64,000 nt of DNA, taken from positions 2,294,001-2,358,000 of the forward strand of contig JANCIK010000001.1 in the NCBI GenBank assembly GCA_028532985.1. The letters run 5' to 3'. A program made the position numbers and the translations under genes. The notes under the pieces are model-generated. The model made no database searches, was not told where the DNA came from, and worked only from the letters and a program-made list of their open reading frames with translations. This stretch comes from Stropharia rugosoannulata. Taxonomy: Eukaryota; Basidiomycota; Agaricomycetes; Agaricales; Strophariaceae. Positions 20,101-32,471 of the stretch are shown here, piece after piece. Positions within the stretch are counted from its first letter, which is position 1. Each line of letters opens with the position of its first letter.

Positions 20101-20813
20101 CGTCAGTTTGGTCTGGACGCAACGATGGGGTGGGTGAGTCAGCGGTCCGTGAATTGAAAGCAACTCGCTGAGATGGCTGGGTATTTGAGGATACCGTCTG
20201 TAATCCTTCAGTGAATAATTCGGGTCGATTAACTGGCTCCGGCGAACCCCGCGGAGGGCCAAACTCATTGAAACTGACTCGCTGCGATGGTTGGACATTT
20301 GAGGATGCTGTCTGTAAATCGGGTCGACTAACTGACTCCGGCGAACCCCACGGAGTGCTAGGCTCCGCCACGATTACCCCTTTTCTAGTAGAATGCATGT
20401 AAGGGACGTGTTGTGGAGAAGTCGTAGCAAGTGTTGGACTAGAGATGGTATCGGGGTTTGAAGAACTCTCAAGGAGGACGTTAGAATCCAAGGGGTCAGG
20501 ACCATGGCGAGCAGGGACCCTTTGTTTATGCATTAGTCACTAGATGTATGAACATGGTCGATGCGTACATTGGGCTACGATGATCGCTTATCTTCAAAAT
20601 ACTTTGCACTCTGCTGGACACTAAAGAGATGGAGTATCGTTCGTCCAGTTTGGAAAGGATGTCATCTACGTCTCCTTTCGATTGGGCTTGCATGAGTAGA
20701 TCAATCGCTACATCTAGCCTTTCCTCTGATAGCGGACGCGAAAAAGTTTGCTTTAACAAAGAAACTAGCAACATTTTTTCGGTCGAGGCTTCCGACGATG
20801 TGTACTCTTCCAT
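17123..20813 (-). CDS. Multi-exon gene(s) of unknown function
   Basis: Introns can be placed that join frames exactly: the exon ending VVKP (17940 side) joins RHRVHTSGG, then DG joins ALIVHKVGDISFEF with phase kept, running to the stop at 17123. Upstream exons near 18380-18808, 18925-19140, 19338-19646 and 19748-20533 are plausible, but I could not chain all of them, so this may be two genes. The 19748-20533 exon is Ser/Pro-rich, contains two copies of a unit of about 33 residues (GSPE.V.RP...SSN.QPSQRV.FN) and ends very acidic. The C-terminal part is rich in Trp and Arg. No known domain recognised. Confidence 0.45.
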
Positions 20814-21432
20814 GCTTCAAAACGAAATTAGTGAGAATCATGCTACAGAACGACCAATACAAACGATAAATGTCCTGGTAGGCGGAGCCCACCTCTGCCT
20901 GTCTTATGCATTATGGATTGATCCATCGTTCTTCCAGGCTTGTTGTCTCCTATGTCACAGCAATCGACTTCTTCATCGTTGCTGAATCGCAATTGGTCTA
21001 ACTCAAGTAGTAACTGAGGGTCCACGGCCTGCAAATAAAGTTAATGTCAGTGGCGAAGTTTAAGTAGGCTCGATGCGACTGACTCCATTGCCTATGAGTC
21101 CATCAATAGGTGGGTCGTAGCAGTAGTCGTCAGCCCCCTCTAGGTTAAGTAATTCCATCTCACTTGCAGGGTATAGCGATAGAAGATGCATGTCCTAGTA
21201 CTGGATAGTGCATTATTCCGTCGACATAACGTGATAAGACATCATAACCAAGGCTTCAGACTCATGTGACTGCGGTTGGAGCCAAACGTGTTTTATGAGC
21301 AGTACGCAAAATCAATTGAGACGGCAACACATGATGATTTATGCCCGCGCAGCAGCAAATATACATTCCAGAAGATACAAATCAATAATTGCCGGGGAAC
21401 TACTGCCTGTTCGAATTCGTTGGAACTAAATC
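20814..21432. other. Region between minus-strand genes, no clear gene
   Basis: Short minus-strand frames (20843-21034) may be an upstream exon of the preceding gene. Nothing else is convincing. Confidence 0.3.
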
Positions 21433-23166
21433 TTAAAGAGGAGGCTCCTCCCCGTCAGGCCTCTCCGCTACTGCTTCATTCGTCTCATCGTCTACTTCGA
21501 TATCTGCGGGTTCTCTGTCGTTATGATTCGCAATCTCCGAGTTCAACCTATCTAGGGCCCTTGCCATTTCCTGTGTAACCATGGCCAATATTGCTGCTTC
21601 TCCCACAGCGTTATCGACATCCTGTCCTGCGATTGTATCATTCTCCTCTCCTAAAAAGGGGTCGAGGCGAATCAGTGTCCGCGCTGTATCGTTTGGCTCA
21701 TACTGGGGTATGACATTGGATTGAAGGCCTGCAACATAATCCTTAAGAGGTATTAGCTATGATCATAGGAAAATATTCCAGCGTACATCAAGCGAGACCA
21801 CGATGATCTGATCATGGAAATTTCTTACAAAAGCTATCTGGCCTTTCCCATTAATGCGACCAGTCGTCTGGGTATGCCGTTAGTAAAGCGGATCAGTTTG
21901 AAGATTAACCATTGCTAACATAGATTATTTCGCGCTTTAGGATGCGGGGGGAGGCTGGTTGTCGCGGCCTGATAGAAACTTCGTAACATTCGTTTGCTCG
22001 GGATACCAGGAATGCTGGTATAATTTGTAAAAGAGGGTGGGCGTCGCGCGTCTGACGTACGAGTACCAATGCGTCTCTGTCGTAGAAAGAGGCGGACTCG
22101 ATAGACCTAAGCGGGCCGCTGTCAGTATGGACTTTGGCAATGAATGTTTCGGTCTTCAAAGAATATATCTCGACTTCGCCTTGGACTGTGGCGGAAAGGA
22201 AGTTCTGCTTGTCAGGGGAGACAGCTCCAGATCGTCTTCGAAAGTCATTTAGGCAAGATTCACATCTACAACGATGAAAGGCACTAACAACATCTTCGCA
22301 GGTTCGATGTCAACATGCTTTGTCCATTTTGCAGGTCTTGCAGTCATAAATGAACTGTGCAGCTATTTCGTCAAAGATGAGCTTATAGGACAACCAATGC
22401 ACTTACAATATTCCTAAAGGAAATGCCGCCAGTACTTCGTCTTCACTGATGTACCACATGCCAATAATTGAGTGGCCTGTGTACTCAATCAGGCGCCGCG
22501 GAATGATGTCCGCCGAGTGTACCATTCCTTTCATATAAGGACTCATTTCTTTGTACACAGTTAGTTTCACGCTGCTTTGTAGTGATGAGTGCATACTGAC
22601 CGTCAAACGGATCCTGGTAGCTGAAGAACAACATGTCCGCCTCTGTCTCAATGAACCCAGATATTTCGGTGCCACTACCATTCATGCATGACTGCTCAAG
22701 ATACACCTGTTTTCCCCAAAAGAGTTGACTCGACAAATTGATATGTCTAATTGTCTCTGATCGCTGTTACATTTGTGAGTTTTTGATGGGATTAACTAAC
22801 CATATATACTTACATCTTCATAAGAATACACGTTGAGTGACCTTAAAACGGCGTCGTGACCACACAATAAAAGCATTCCGGGGAGGAATGGATGCCAAAT
22901 CATTGAAGTGAAGCCCAAAGGACTGTCATTCTCCAACTTTATTGCTTCATTGAAGCGGTGCGAAAACTCCCAATCCCCGTGCGTGGATCGCCATATCTGA
23001 CCAGAAAGGTCGTCGACACCTATCGAATTACCCGTAGTTCAAAGGAAAGACTTACTTCTAAGTGATAATTGTTCGTACCCAGTGCCAATAATTCACCATA
23101 GGGTGAAAAAGACAAAGAAGTGACAGTTCCTTGGTAACGAGGAAGAAAAGAGCGGTAGTGGGCCAT
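21433..23166 (-). CDS. WD40-like repeat protein, multi-exon
   Basis: Starts at ATG 23166. The first exon reads FLPRYQGTVTSLSFSPYGELLALGT, a beta-propeller repeat signature, and joins through a short intron to DDLSGQIWRSTHGDWEFSHRF and SMIWHPFLPGMLLLCGHD. Later exons give NLSSQLFWGKQVYLEQ, HSIIGMWYISEDEVLAAFP and EVEIYSLKTETFIAKVHTDS. An acidic C-terminal tail ends at the TAA (21435-21433). The middle (21740-22400) contains further introns I did not fix. The segment EIYSLKTETFIAKVH..GPLRSIESASFYDR is matched by the plus-strand gene at 25441-28788, so the two are inverted paralogues. Function unknown; WD40-like propellers usually serve as protein scaffolds. Confidence 0.6.
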
Positions 23167-23345
23167 TGGGGAGCAATATCCAGCTCTCATACGACACAAA
23201 GCAATATTTATATATCTACGTAAAGGAGCCGAAGATATTCAAATCTCAAATCCAAACTGGTTCGACTGGCATGTGCTTAATCCTCGCTATGGTCACGATT
23301 CGAGCTGTAACGTCGTATAAAACTTTGGTGATAATTAACGTTTAT

Positions 23346-24821
23346 AATCCCTTCGGAATTTAGGTTGGGTACCCACCTTGAAACATCCGGGCCGTGGACA
23401 AAGGCATATGGGACTGTGCTAGGATAAACTTCAAAGTCGTTCTCGGCCTGAGTTCGTTTGGCCAACCAAGATTCTTTGTAGGCAGATAGCGGCAAGCCAG
23501 GAACGAAATTGTTCGACGCGGTGTATCGGAAAGACGCTGTGCCATCTTGACGCTGACGTGTATACGCCCCTCTGCGCCGCAGGTTAATTTTTCGTACAAT
23601 GCAGTAAACTAGGTCGAGAATATGCAGGAAACCGTGAACGGTCTCATTCCTCCATCGTGGGTGGATAACATAGTATCGTGGGGCCCTCACTCGTTCCACT
23701 GGCCTCGTGGATACATCATCGTCTGACTCGTCGTCTGACATACCGTCAATCCCAAGTTGCATTACTATGTCCTTATGCTTCTTGGTTCCGGGTATAAGAT
23801 CGCAAGCCTCCAATCTCTGATAGAAAAGCTATTCATGATGTATGAGCAACGGTAATTTACAGATGAAACCTTGACTCACCGACGCCTTCCTGTTGTATCG
23901 TCTTGCGTCGCGAATCTTCTTTTGCTGCATTTGTTGTGAAAGGCTGGTACGTACATAGTCCCTTTTAATTGTCTTGATTCGTACTAATGCCGTTTGTTGC
24001 ATCTCTAATAGTGCTAGTCTTCGTCGATCGTTAGGGATGTTGTGGTGCTCTATGAAGCTTTGAGCAAATACTCGAGCAGCTGACCGGTTCCAGGCACACT
24101 TAGGACGGCCGTCGAGGTGCAGTCTGAAGTTATTGATGCTGCAGGACTCCAAAGTTGGGTTCTCTGAGATCGCGAGCTCATATCGTTTGGCTTTGCCCAC
24201 GGATACGCGGGTAGCAATGTAATCACTGCAGAGGCGCTTGAAATGTGCTCGTACTTCCTTCTAGATCGAGAGTAAGTGCATATCCGAGCCGAAAAGGTTT
24301 AACATACGTGGTTAGTGTTTACAACGGGAGAACGTCGAACGGGAAGAGATTTCTTGCGTCTTTCCAGTCGGCAAGGTCGGTTATCATCTCTGTTGTTTTG
24401 GTTCTCAACAGAACGATTGACCGTTTCTACCATCGTCTGTGCGAAGTCTTGCACGGTCCTGGACACGGACGAAATTATTTCTTGCCTGAACTCCGTCAGT
24501 GCCTCGAGTGTGATGTATGTTTCCCGGTGCTGCAATATACTGCTCAGTTAGCTCCAGCATCGTAATAATCAGCCGATATACCTCATCATTGGTCTGGGAT
24601 GCATGGTCCATCTCGACATCGTCTCTTTGTTCGTTTTCGAGGCTTGGTTGCCGGGTAACGGGGCCCCTTTCATGATGCTCTGGTTGGGTTCGCTGGTGCA
24701 ACCCTCTCTGCGCTGCCCCTCCATACCACTCAGGCTCTGGAGGTTCAGGATTGCTCCTTTGTGCATGATTTCTGAGGTTGGCGTAGAAACCACTATCGCG
24801 AGCACCGTCTCTAAAGTCCAT
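23346..24821 (-). CDS. Unknown protein with acidic linker, possibly broken
   Basis: Frames 24821-24405, 24535-24299, 24200-23829 and 23813-23346 follow each other with small introns. The first two overlap in different frames near 24530, so either an unusual intron or a frameshift is present. The last exon has GMSDDESDDD followed by a basic YYVIHPRWRNETV segment, a layout common in uncharacterised agaricomycete proteins often found near transposons. It lies head-to-tail just upstream of the minus-strand WD40-like gene. Function unknown. Confidence 0.4.
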
Positions 24822-25440
24822 GCCAGCAAAAGTCTATGAAATTCCTTTCAAATTGTTCGATAAATATTATATAAGTATACCACGCTGCCGAAACATGCGG
24901 CGAACTGATTCATTGCTTGCGTCAAATGAGAAACATATCTTGTCAATTGTAATTCCTCCGACCAGGATTCAATGTCATGAGGCGCCTTGGGGTCATTAGC
25001 TCCATGTCGTTTGTTGGTTGTAGTTGCTTCGATTATGTGTTGTCCAATCGTACCTTAGGTGGAACCATATTGAGCGGTACAAATGCGGATGTTCTGTCTG
25101 TATCTCCTCACGTCAAAATCAGAATTTGAAAATAAGCCTTTCTGGACCAGGTTCAATTTGCCTCAAGGCAGCGCTTGAAGACCACGGACAAAGGGATCAA
25201 ATAACGCAGTAGGCCTTGAGGCAATTTTTCGTGTGAAAACTAGCATATTAACCGTGATGAGTGGTGTTGTAGAACAAAAATTCACAGCCTCATGTTTTTG
25301 CATGCGACGAGACGCTCTGGGTAGCATCAAGCCGACAACTTATGCGGCCTTCGAGGCGGTGGGTCAAGACAGGGATAAATGATGCCACACCCGCATGTAA
25401 AGCATAGTAATATTTGACCCCCTTCCTTCTAACCACAACA
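24822..25440. other. Divergent intergenic region
   Basis: No gene seen. It separates the minus-strand gene from the plus-strand WD40-like gene and presumably holds both promoters. Confidence 0.4.
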
Positions 25441-28400
25441 ATGAATCTGGATCAACCTGCTCTCCCCTTCGAACTGAGCGCACTTAGCGTTGTCTCTTCT
25501 ATTAAGCCAGACGACGAGTCTGGCATTTCAGCCATTTCTTTGTCTCGCGACGGAAATTATATCGCCGCTGGCTTTGTTTCCGGCCTTATTGAAGTGAAAT
25601 TCAAGGTTTCCATTATGAATAACCTATCTAATCCTTTTAATAGGTATTTGAGACGAGCCGTAATCGATCCTTCCGTCGGTACATGGCGGGCGCCAAAATC
25701 ACTGCTCTTACATGGCACCCACAATTTCCCAGACGATTTGCTGCCGGAACGGCCAATGGCAACCTTCACATTATATACTTCAGCCAAGACAAAAACTCCG
25801 TCAGATCGATCTATTCTAGCCTCCCGGTAGCTGTTACTCATTTCTATATCCAGAGCGATGATACAATGGTCCGAATCAAATTCCAAGGCTACATCACAGA
25901 CATTGCATGGAGTAATGACTCGAAAAAACTCGCTGTTATATACTCCTTTTCTGTTGCAATAATTTTCAGGCCCCTTGCAAAAAGTAGGTTTGCATTTGTG
26001 GCGATACTTACAATCATTAATACCTTTCTTCAGCATCGCGAAAAGTTCATTACCTTGACATGAACCAATATATTGCTGTCGACGCTGAACGCCATATGTC
26101 CAGAAGTGACATACTCATGCACACACCCCTTCAAGTGCACTTCGTCGACGTATATACTCTCTTCATTGTTTTCTTGACCGAAATAATGTTAGTTTTCCGC
26201 TCATTATTATAAATACTTTTCTGAAAGAGTTCGTACAGAGCCATTAATACGCAACATCCGTTTGAAGGCTTATGGGCAGTTGACCCACCTCTCAATGGAT
26301 ACTTGTGCGTAGAAACTCCAACTCTGATCTACATGCACTTGCTTTCACTGATTAACTATACAGTGGTCACATTGCCTTGTCGCCAGACAGGTCCCAAATC
26401 GCTAGCACGAATCTGCGCGAAGGCATCGACAGATATTCCCTCACTAGCGCCATGCATCTTGAAGCGCATGAAGTCGATACCAATGGCATTACTCAAAACC
26501 GTCTGTATGGCTTAGCCTATCTTGACAATCGGACTCTTGTCTACGGCAGCAGTGGTAGCCGGTTAACCGTGATGCGTGACACTAATCGCGATGGTACACA
26601 ACGCTACATCAGTAAATCTATTTGTCTCGCTTCAGAAGAGCAAGGTCTGTTTATTATTTGTCGGGCGCAACCTGTATGCTGATCAATAATTAAATAGCCA
26701 CCCCTATCATCGTAAGCATTTCATCTACCTTTGGCCATCAGTTCGTCGCAACTGATAGTACTTTAGACAACAGGGATAATACAATGCAAGCCTGTCATTA
26801 TTGCCGTCAATGGGAACAAATCTCGCAGTCGGGTTTATATAATCTCTGTTGATGAATCCAATCAAGAATATCAGCCTCATGTGCGAGGTCTATGGCGGCC
26901 ACCTTCCAAAGATGATGTAGGGCTTTGTTTTATGGTAACACTCACCGCTAACCTAGCTCATATAGATTTTTCTCACCGCCGCCCTCTTTCTTTGTTTGTC
27001 GGTGATAATTACCGTTCTCTACATCAGGGAGCTGGCAGTCAACACTGAATTTAAGAAGAGAGTCATTGATATGGAGCGCATGGTACCATTCCCAAACTAG
27101 ATAGATTCCAGATAGATTATCCTGTTTGACGCAAAGGCGCTGTTCAAGTCGAGGTCAGAATTGGCTTCTATCTTCTTCGTATCAGAACAATGGCTCGGAT
27201 TTTATGGCCAGACCGCCGGTTCAGCTTCGGACAGAAATGACAAATGACATGGTTTTCACTGGCCGGGTGTTATTAGTCGTTGGTTATAAATCGTTCATGC
27301 GAGAACGTGTAGTTGCCCATTCCTACCATATCATGTCCATCACTGTGAACTACTTATGCACTCGAAATGCGCTCAATAGCCCCGACTTCATATGCCCGTC
27401 CCCTGATGGACTACTCTTGGCTGTAGGCGGTCTAAACGGTGTTGAGGTATGACCCTGCTGCATCGTTATGTACCCCTTTATCGATGGTATCACATCTTAA
27501 GATCTTTGAAAGGCGTAGTGAGCGACAGTGGCACACTATTGCCTTCTACGAGTCTCCCGACAATGGAGGATACCACGCAGGCATGACAGCGGTTATCTGG
27601 CACCCCCACCTCCATGGTCATTTTGTGTTTGGTCATGCCAGTGGACAGATCTACGCTGCTCACTCCCAGGCAAGTACGTCCCCTTTACAAGTGAGCAATG
27701 TTTGACATATGCACGGGTGTTACAGGACCTAGGCATAATTTCGACATTTCGTCTCTCTTCCTACTTTGAAGCCAATGAAGACGGACAGAAGATTATTTAT
27801 TTGTCCTCGATGTGTCTAAGTAATGAAGGCACAGAGCTCGCGGGTATAATAAACAGACGTCTCTTCACGTTATCTAGCCCTTGGGGTATGCGTCTTTTCG
27901 CTCCTACGTTTACCTCTCTAACTATGCATAGATAAAACTTTCTGCCGCATAGATATGTATCCATCTGGGCTTATTCCCGATGATTTAGCGACGTGGGATG
28001 AACGTTCTCTTGAATTACAATATCTGCAAGACGATATCCTTCTGGCAATATTTCCCCGTAGTATACTGTAAGTGACTTATACTTACGGTTGCAAGCAGTC
28101 GTTGATCAATCTAGCACAGTGACTACTTCCCTACCCCATAAGATCATGTCAGTTATGAGGATACCGAAAGCATGCCAGTTGTGAGTCCTGATGGCATTCG
28201 TCCCACTCCCTTAAAGCTCGCTGAATATTGGCTGAATATCAATAAGAACATCTGCTTCTGTTTCCTGGGATATGAAATCCGTAATAGGTGTTACATTCTA
28301 TGGCGAAGCAGAATTGTACTCTATTGCTTCAGGGGAGTTTATCAGCAAGATTTCACATATGAACGGGCCATTCAGGTCTCTTAGCCGTGCCGTTTTCTAC

Positions 28401-28788
28401 GACCGAAGCTCCGTGGTGCTGGTTATGAAGCATTCCTCTGTAAATGACGAATGTTTTCCACCGAATCTCAAAATCATTCCCAATCTGGCTCATCGCTCCT
28501 CCAATGCATATTTCTCTATTGAAGTCGAGAAACCTTCTTATTCTCCAAATCGCAGGCCCTCGTGTAAGTCCTGTAGCAGTTTATTTGCTCTGGTCTAATT
28601 GGCCTTGGCCTGTTATTGTATTAGCATACACCATAGTGAGTAATCACCCATGAGTCCGTAACTTGGTTGTGAATGACCCACCTTTATAGGGCTCTGGTCT
28701 CATTAACGGCAGAGGCCACATATTCTTCCACATCGACAATGATAACTTGATTGCCGTTGTAATGCCAGGGGTGATTGAATATTCTTAA
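25441..28788 (+). CDS. WD40-like repeat protein, multi-exon, paralogue of 21433-23166
   Basis: Starts MNLDQPALPFELSAL at 25441. Exon 1 contains GISAISLSRDGNYIAAGFVSGLIE and joins, over an intron ending TTTTAATAG, to VFETSRNRSFRRYMAGAKITALTWHPQF and GTANGNLHIIYFS, typical propeller blades. Later pieces include LSPDRSQIAS (near 26377), WHPHLHGHFVFGHASGQIY (near 27600) and GVTFYGEAELYSIASGEFISKI (near 28280). The last exon ends at TAA 28786-28788. About ten short introns are implied; those around 26050-26380 and 26680-27400 are unresolved and could hide lesions. A region near 26700-26880 also looks coding. Confidence 0.55.
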
Positions 28789-29150
28789 CTCTTCTGCTTA
28801 TTTCAAGCTCACAGAATACATACTACAGGAGTTGCCTATCACGTTGGGCACTGTTGTTGAGCTTAAGCAGAACTGAAACAGGCGGCGCTGATGTAAGGAC
28901 GGCCAAAGCACGGCAGATGTGTCGCTTCTCTCTTTCTCCGCCATCCTCTCTCTCTTCATATACGAACTCCCGAATAAAAATGTGCTTCCATTTGTGATCT
29001 GTGTGCCTTTTTCTCTCGTCTCAATGTTTGCTGCTGTGGTTGGAAACTCTGCGTCATAACATTGACATTGACTAGAACTCACTACCTCAGTGAACAACTT
29101 TGTGAACTGCATTGAGCCCATATTCAACCCCTATGCATACAGACTCATAG
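28789..29150. other. Convergent intergenic region
   Basis: Between two convergent genes; no supported coding sequence. Confidence 0.4.
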
Positions 29151-30250
29151 CTAGTAGAATGTATACTGAGTACTGTACGTATCAGGAATAGGCTGGCTTG
29201 CAGGTTCTACTTCTAGTCGAAATGCGGCAGCATGGAAGTCTGTGTTGAAAAAGTTGTCATCATGGAATAAATCAAATGACATTGGCGGTAGGCTGTTATA
29301 ACTACCCGCTCCGGGAGGATTCATCAAGCTTTGAGGCGTGTCTTGAGTGCTTTCAGACGAGTGGAACTTGTTATGGCGACCTCCATACAAACTTGCAAGG
29401 AAAGAGTCAAAATCAGCCATTATGTCTGTGTCGAGTTCGTAATGGTTGCCACTGAAAGATGGGTCGGATACTACCTCATCTGGTACATTGAGCGCAGGGT
29501 AACAGGACAAACGCGGCTCAACAATGAGTGAGTCAGGCGCTGCCCCTGGTGCATTGATCACTGATTGCGAGAAACTGGCCAGATGAACAGGCACTTCGTC
29601 CATCTGCTCGGACGGCTCCTGTAAAGAAGAGGCGGTAGGATACTCCAAGCCTTGTCGGTGAAAAAAATCTCGTATCAGGTCGCTTTGACGCAACTCTGGT
29701 ATGGATTTGGCCAACTTAGCAGGGTCAGTGCTTAAAACCCAGTGTAGTAGTTTGGCGAACATCTGCATGCTCTCGTCGTACATGGAAGCCAACATGGTCA
29801 AAGTCTTCTCAGTATCTTCGTTCTCCCTGACAATAATACTTGAACAAAACCGTGCAAAAGAAGTCACGGATTAGAGTAAAATGATAGTACTTACTGCGAA
29901 TTTTCGTTGGTTGGCGGCGGCGCGCAATCAATGAACTTGTTGACTTTATCAACTTGCACTTCAAACGGAAGCTTGGTGATAGAAGGTCGCTGCCGCGATG
30001 TCCTGTATACACAGGCACATGGCTCTCCTCTCTGAATACATCTAAGGCAACTTGCTGATGAGTGAACTTCAACGCAGCGGATTTTTGCCCGACGGCACGG
30101 GATCTGATAAGCTATTAGTACGACGTTATATTCACCAGATTATGGGTAACATACGCAAGCAACTTTAGAAGTGGGAGTTTGTTAATTTAGTAGTCTACGT
30201 CCTCAAAATACTCTCAACGTACCTTGGCGTGGGGTATACTGGTGGCCCAT
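29151..30250 (-). CDS. Zn(II)2Cys6 transcription factor with 8-nt microexon (306 aa)
   Basis: Exons 30250-30223, 30155-30162 (8 nt), 30103-29895 and 29826-29151 total 921 nt and keep frame throughout. Splice sites are GTACGT..CTAAAG, GTATGT..TATCAG and GTAAGT..TTGTCAG; the second intron carries a TACTAAT branch sequence. The joined start reads MGHQYTPRQVAC|IPCRRA, and the cluster is C-x2-C-x6-C-x8-C-x2-C-x6-C, the canonical fungal binuclear zinc cluster at residues 12-38, followed by a basic stretch (RTSRQR). The rest is helical with an acidic, Ser/Pro-rich C-terminus, usual for an activation region. The first Cys codon lies in the microexon, so the DNA-binding domain depends on its inclusion. 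Target genes unknown. Confidence 0.85.
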
Positions 30251-32471
30251 ATCTGCTTTGCTTGGGATATGTAGTTGGTGATGATCATGTCCTTCGCCAC
30301 TATCCATTGGACCGAGCAGTGTGTTACAAGGAGACTTGGGATGTGTGTGGAAAGAAGGCAGGGAAGAAATTTGAAGGCATGCACCTTTTTGATAAACGTC
30401 AACCAACATGCGCATGCATACGCAGCGACCTCATCCCTGTCCGGATGTTGCTCAGTGCTCACGGCATGCACCATAATGATATCTTTTTAAGTTTAGCTCT
30501 TTTGCCGCGTGGAGACTTGGAACTTGTTCTTTGATTTGCCGCAGGGTTTGTCTTCCGAGCCGAAAACTAAACATCGTCCCAACATCATCCTCGAGAGCCC
30601 ATGTTTTTAGATATCTTGCGAATGGCAAACTGCAATGTAATTTGAATGTAATATGTATTATGGCGGCAAGCTCTATGATACATCAGGCTCTCGGCAAACT
30701 ACTAATGAGGTAACGCTAGCTTATCAAAACTTACAAGACTTCAGCTCACACATGTACTTACCATGCTCAGGGGCGATGGCGAAGTTCACAGAAGCATTGG
30801 TCACGTGGGAGCTCCGGCATTGTCCTACCATAAATGGATATGGCCGTGCCCCGCGTGTCAACCAAATTTCCCTCCTCCGACTCCTGGCCGTCGTCACCTG
30901 CATTGTAGTTGGTATCGAACTACTACATGTATATCGTCGGGCCTGCTGTAAATCCTCGCGATGACGTATAGGCACCTCATTTTCCAAAGCCGAAGCGACT
31001 GAAGGTTCAAGGTGGAGTTGAGTGTACCGTTGGTGTACCGTCTCGCAAATCCAGCGCGCATCTATCTATCAAGAGATGTATTTGTGCCTGAAGGGGTACC
31101 AGTTGCGCAAGCTTCGTATATGTTTCTAAACTGTAATCATTCGTCATAATCCAATCCGTATTCCCTCCCCGCTTTCTCCACCTTTTGGCTTCAAAGATCG
31201 ATCAGTACCCAATTGGCATGGTTGTACCCAAGACAGATCAGCCTGAGTCTGGTTCCTGAACCAAAGCATGGAAATTGACGCTTTATGTGCTCTCTGCATG
31301 TGACGACTCGCTCCACATGTCTCCGGACACGACTGCTCCTGTTTTGTCATCCCCTGCCATCCTGAGCAACCCTCGTGTGTGCCCGAAGTTGACTATTTCA
31401 CTGTCCTCTGTGACCGCTCAGGCCCCCAGAACATATCAAGCCACCCGAAATCTCTGATTAGTTGTGTACATGGAACTATGCATATATATTTCTTTTTTGC
31501 CGACAAGCGCCTCTAGAATTAGATTCAGAACAGCATCCAGAACAACCTTTTTCTTTCTCGAGAAGTACGTTGACAGGACAAGCCGTTGGCATGAGCCGCA
31601 AATCTGCCAGTGGATACCCGAACCAAGTAGTGGCCCAGCGAAAGCCAACATTTGCTTAGCATCTTGCTGCCGCTATGCGGTATTCTCACAGGGTGTCAAT
31701 GAGATCTAGGGTCAAAACAGGGCTATGTTGCGGAAAACAGGCGAAAAGGGCGAAACCAACTACCACTTTCTCCCCATTATACATACAGCACACGATGCCG
31801 ATACCAACGCCTACACCGCCAGATTTCAGGTAAGTACTTCAGGTTTGACTTTCAACATAGACTGTATCATAATGGCGAAGCGAGCTGGCCTCAATGACTG
31901 CCAGGGACATAGCAGTCATCCTGTGTGCATTACGGCGATATAAAGCTCTGGTCTGCGGTGAGCCCATTGGTTTCCCCATCCTTCTTGTAGCTCATTACTT
32001 GATAAAATACCAGAGCTCAATCGACAGCTAAGATGTAAGTAATGAATCATTTAGGTTGGATATGACTGGTTCATTATAGACGATCGTAGCCTTCGAAGCA
32101 TTTGTTGAAGATGAGCTAGCAAGGATGGCAACTAACGACGCCGTTTTCGCCTCACGCCTTCGGCTGGCCACCAATATTAGTAATAGGAGCCGGCGTGAAT
32201 TGTTTGACGCTTTTATGTGGGGTGACGAATAGATCGATTGTGCATGTGCGCTCATAACCCCCGAATTGGATATACATATACTGTGTTAATGGTTGTCTTC
32301 AATTGCTATTCTTGATGACTCCAGACTAGGGCTGGATTATCCTAATGGATACGAGCGCCAATCACCAGCTAAGCCAAAGGATCCAATCGCAGCTACCTAT
32401 TAAGAGATATAGACAAAGCAAAGAGTGGCCAGTTCCAGTCTAATGGGCCTAAAACGCAGGCAGTTGACCCT
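30251..32471. other. No supported gene
   Basis: Short ORFs on both strands without shared motifs or splice logic. 31725-31831 plus a 30-nt intron-like gap is the only spliced-looking fragment and it leads quickly to a stop. Likely intergenic or decayed. Confidence 0.3.
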
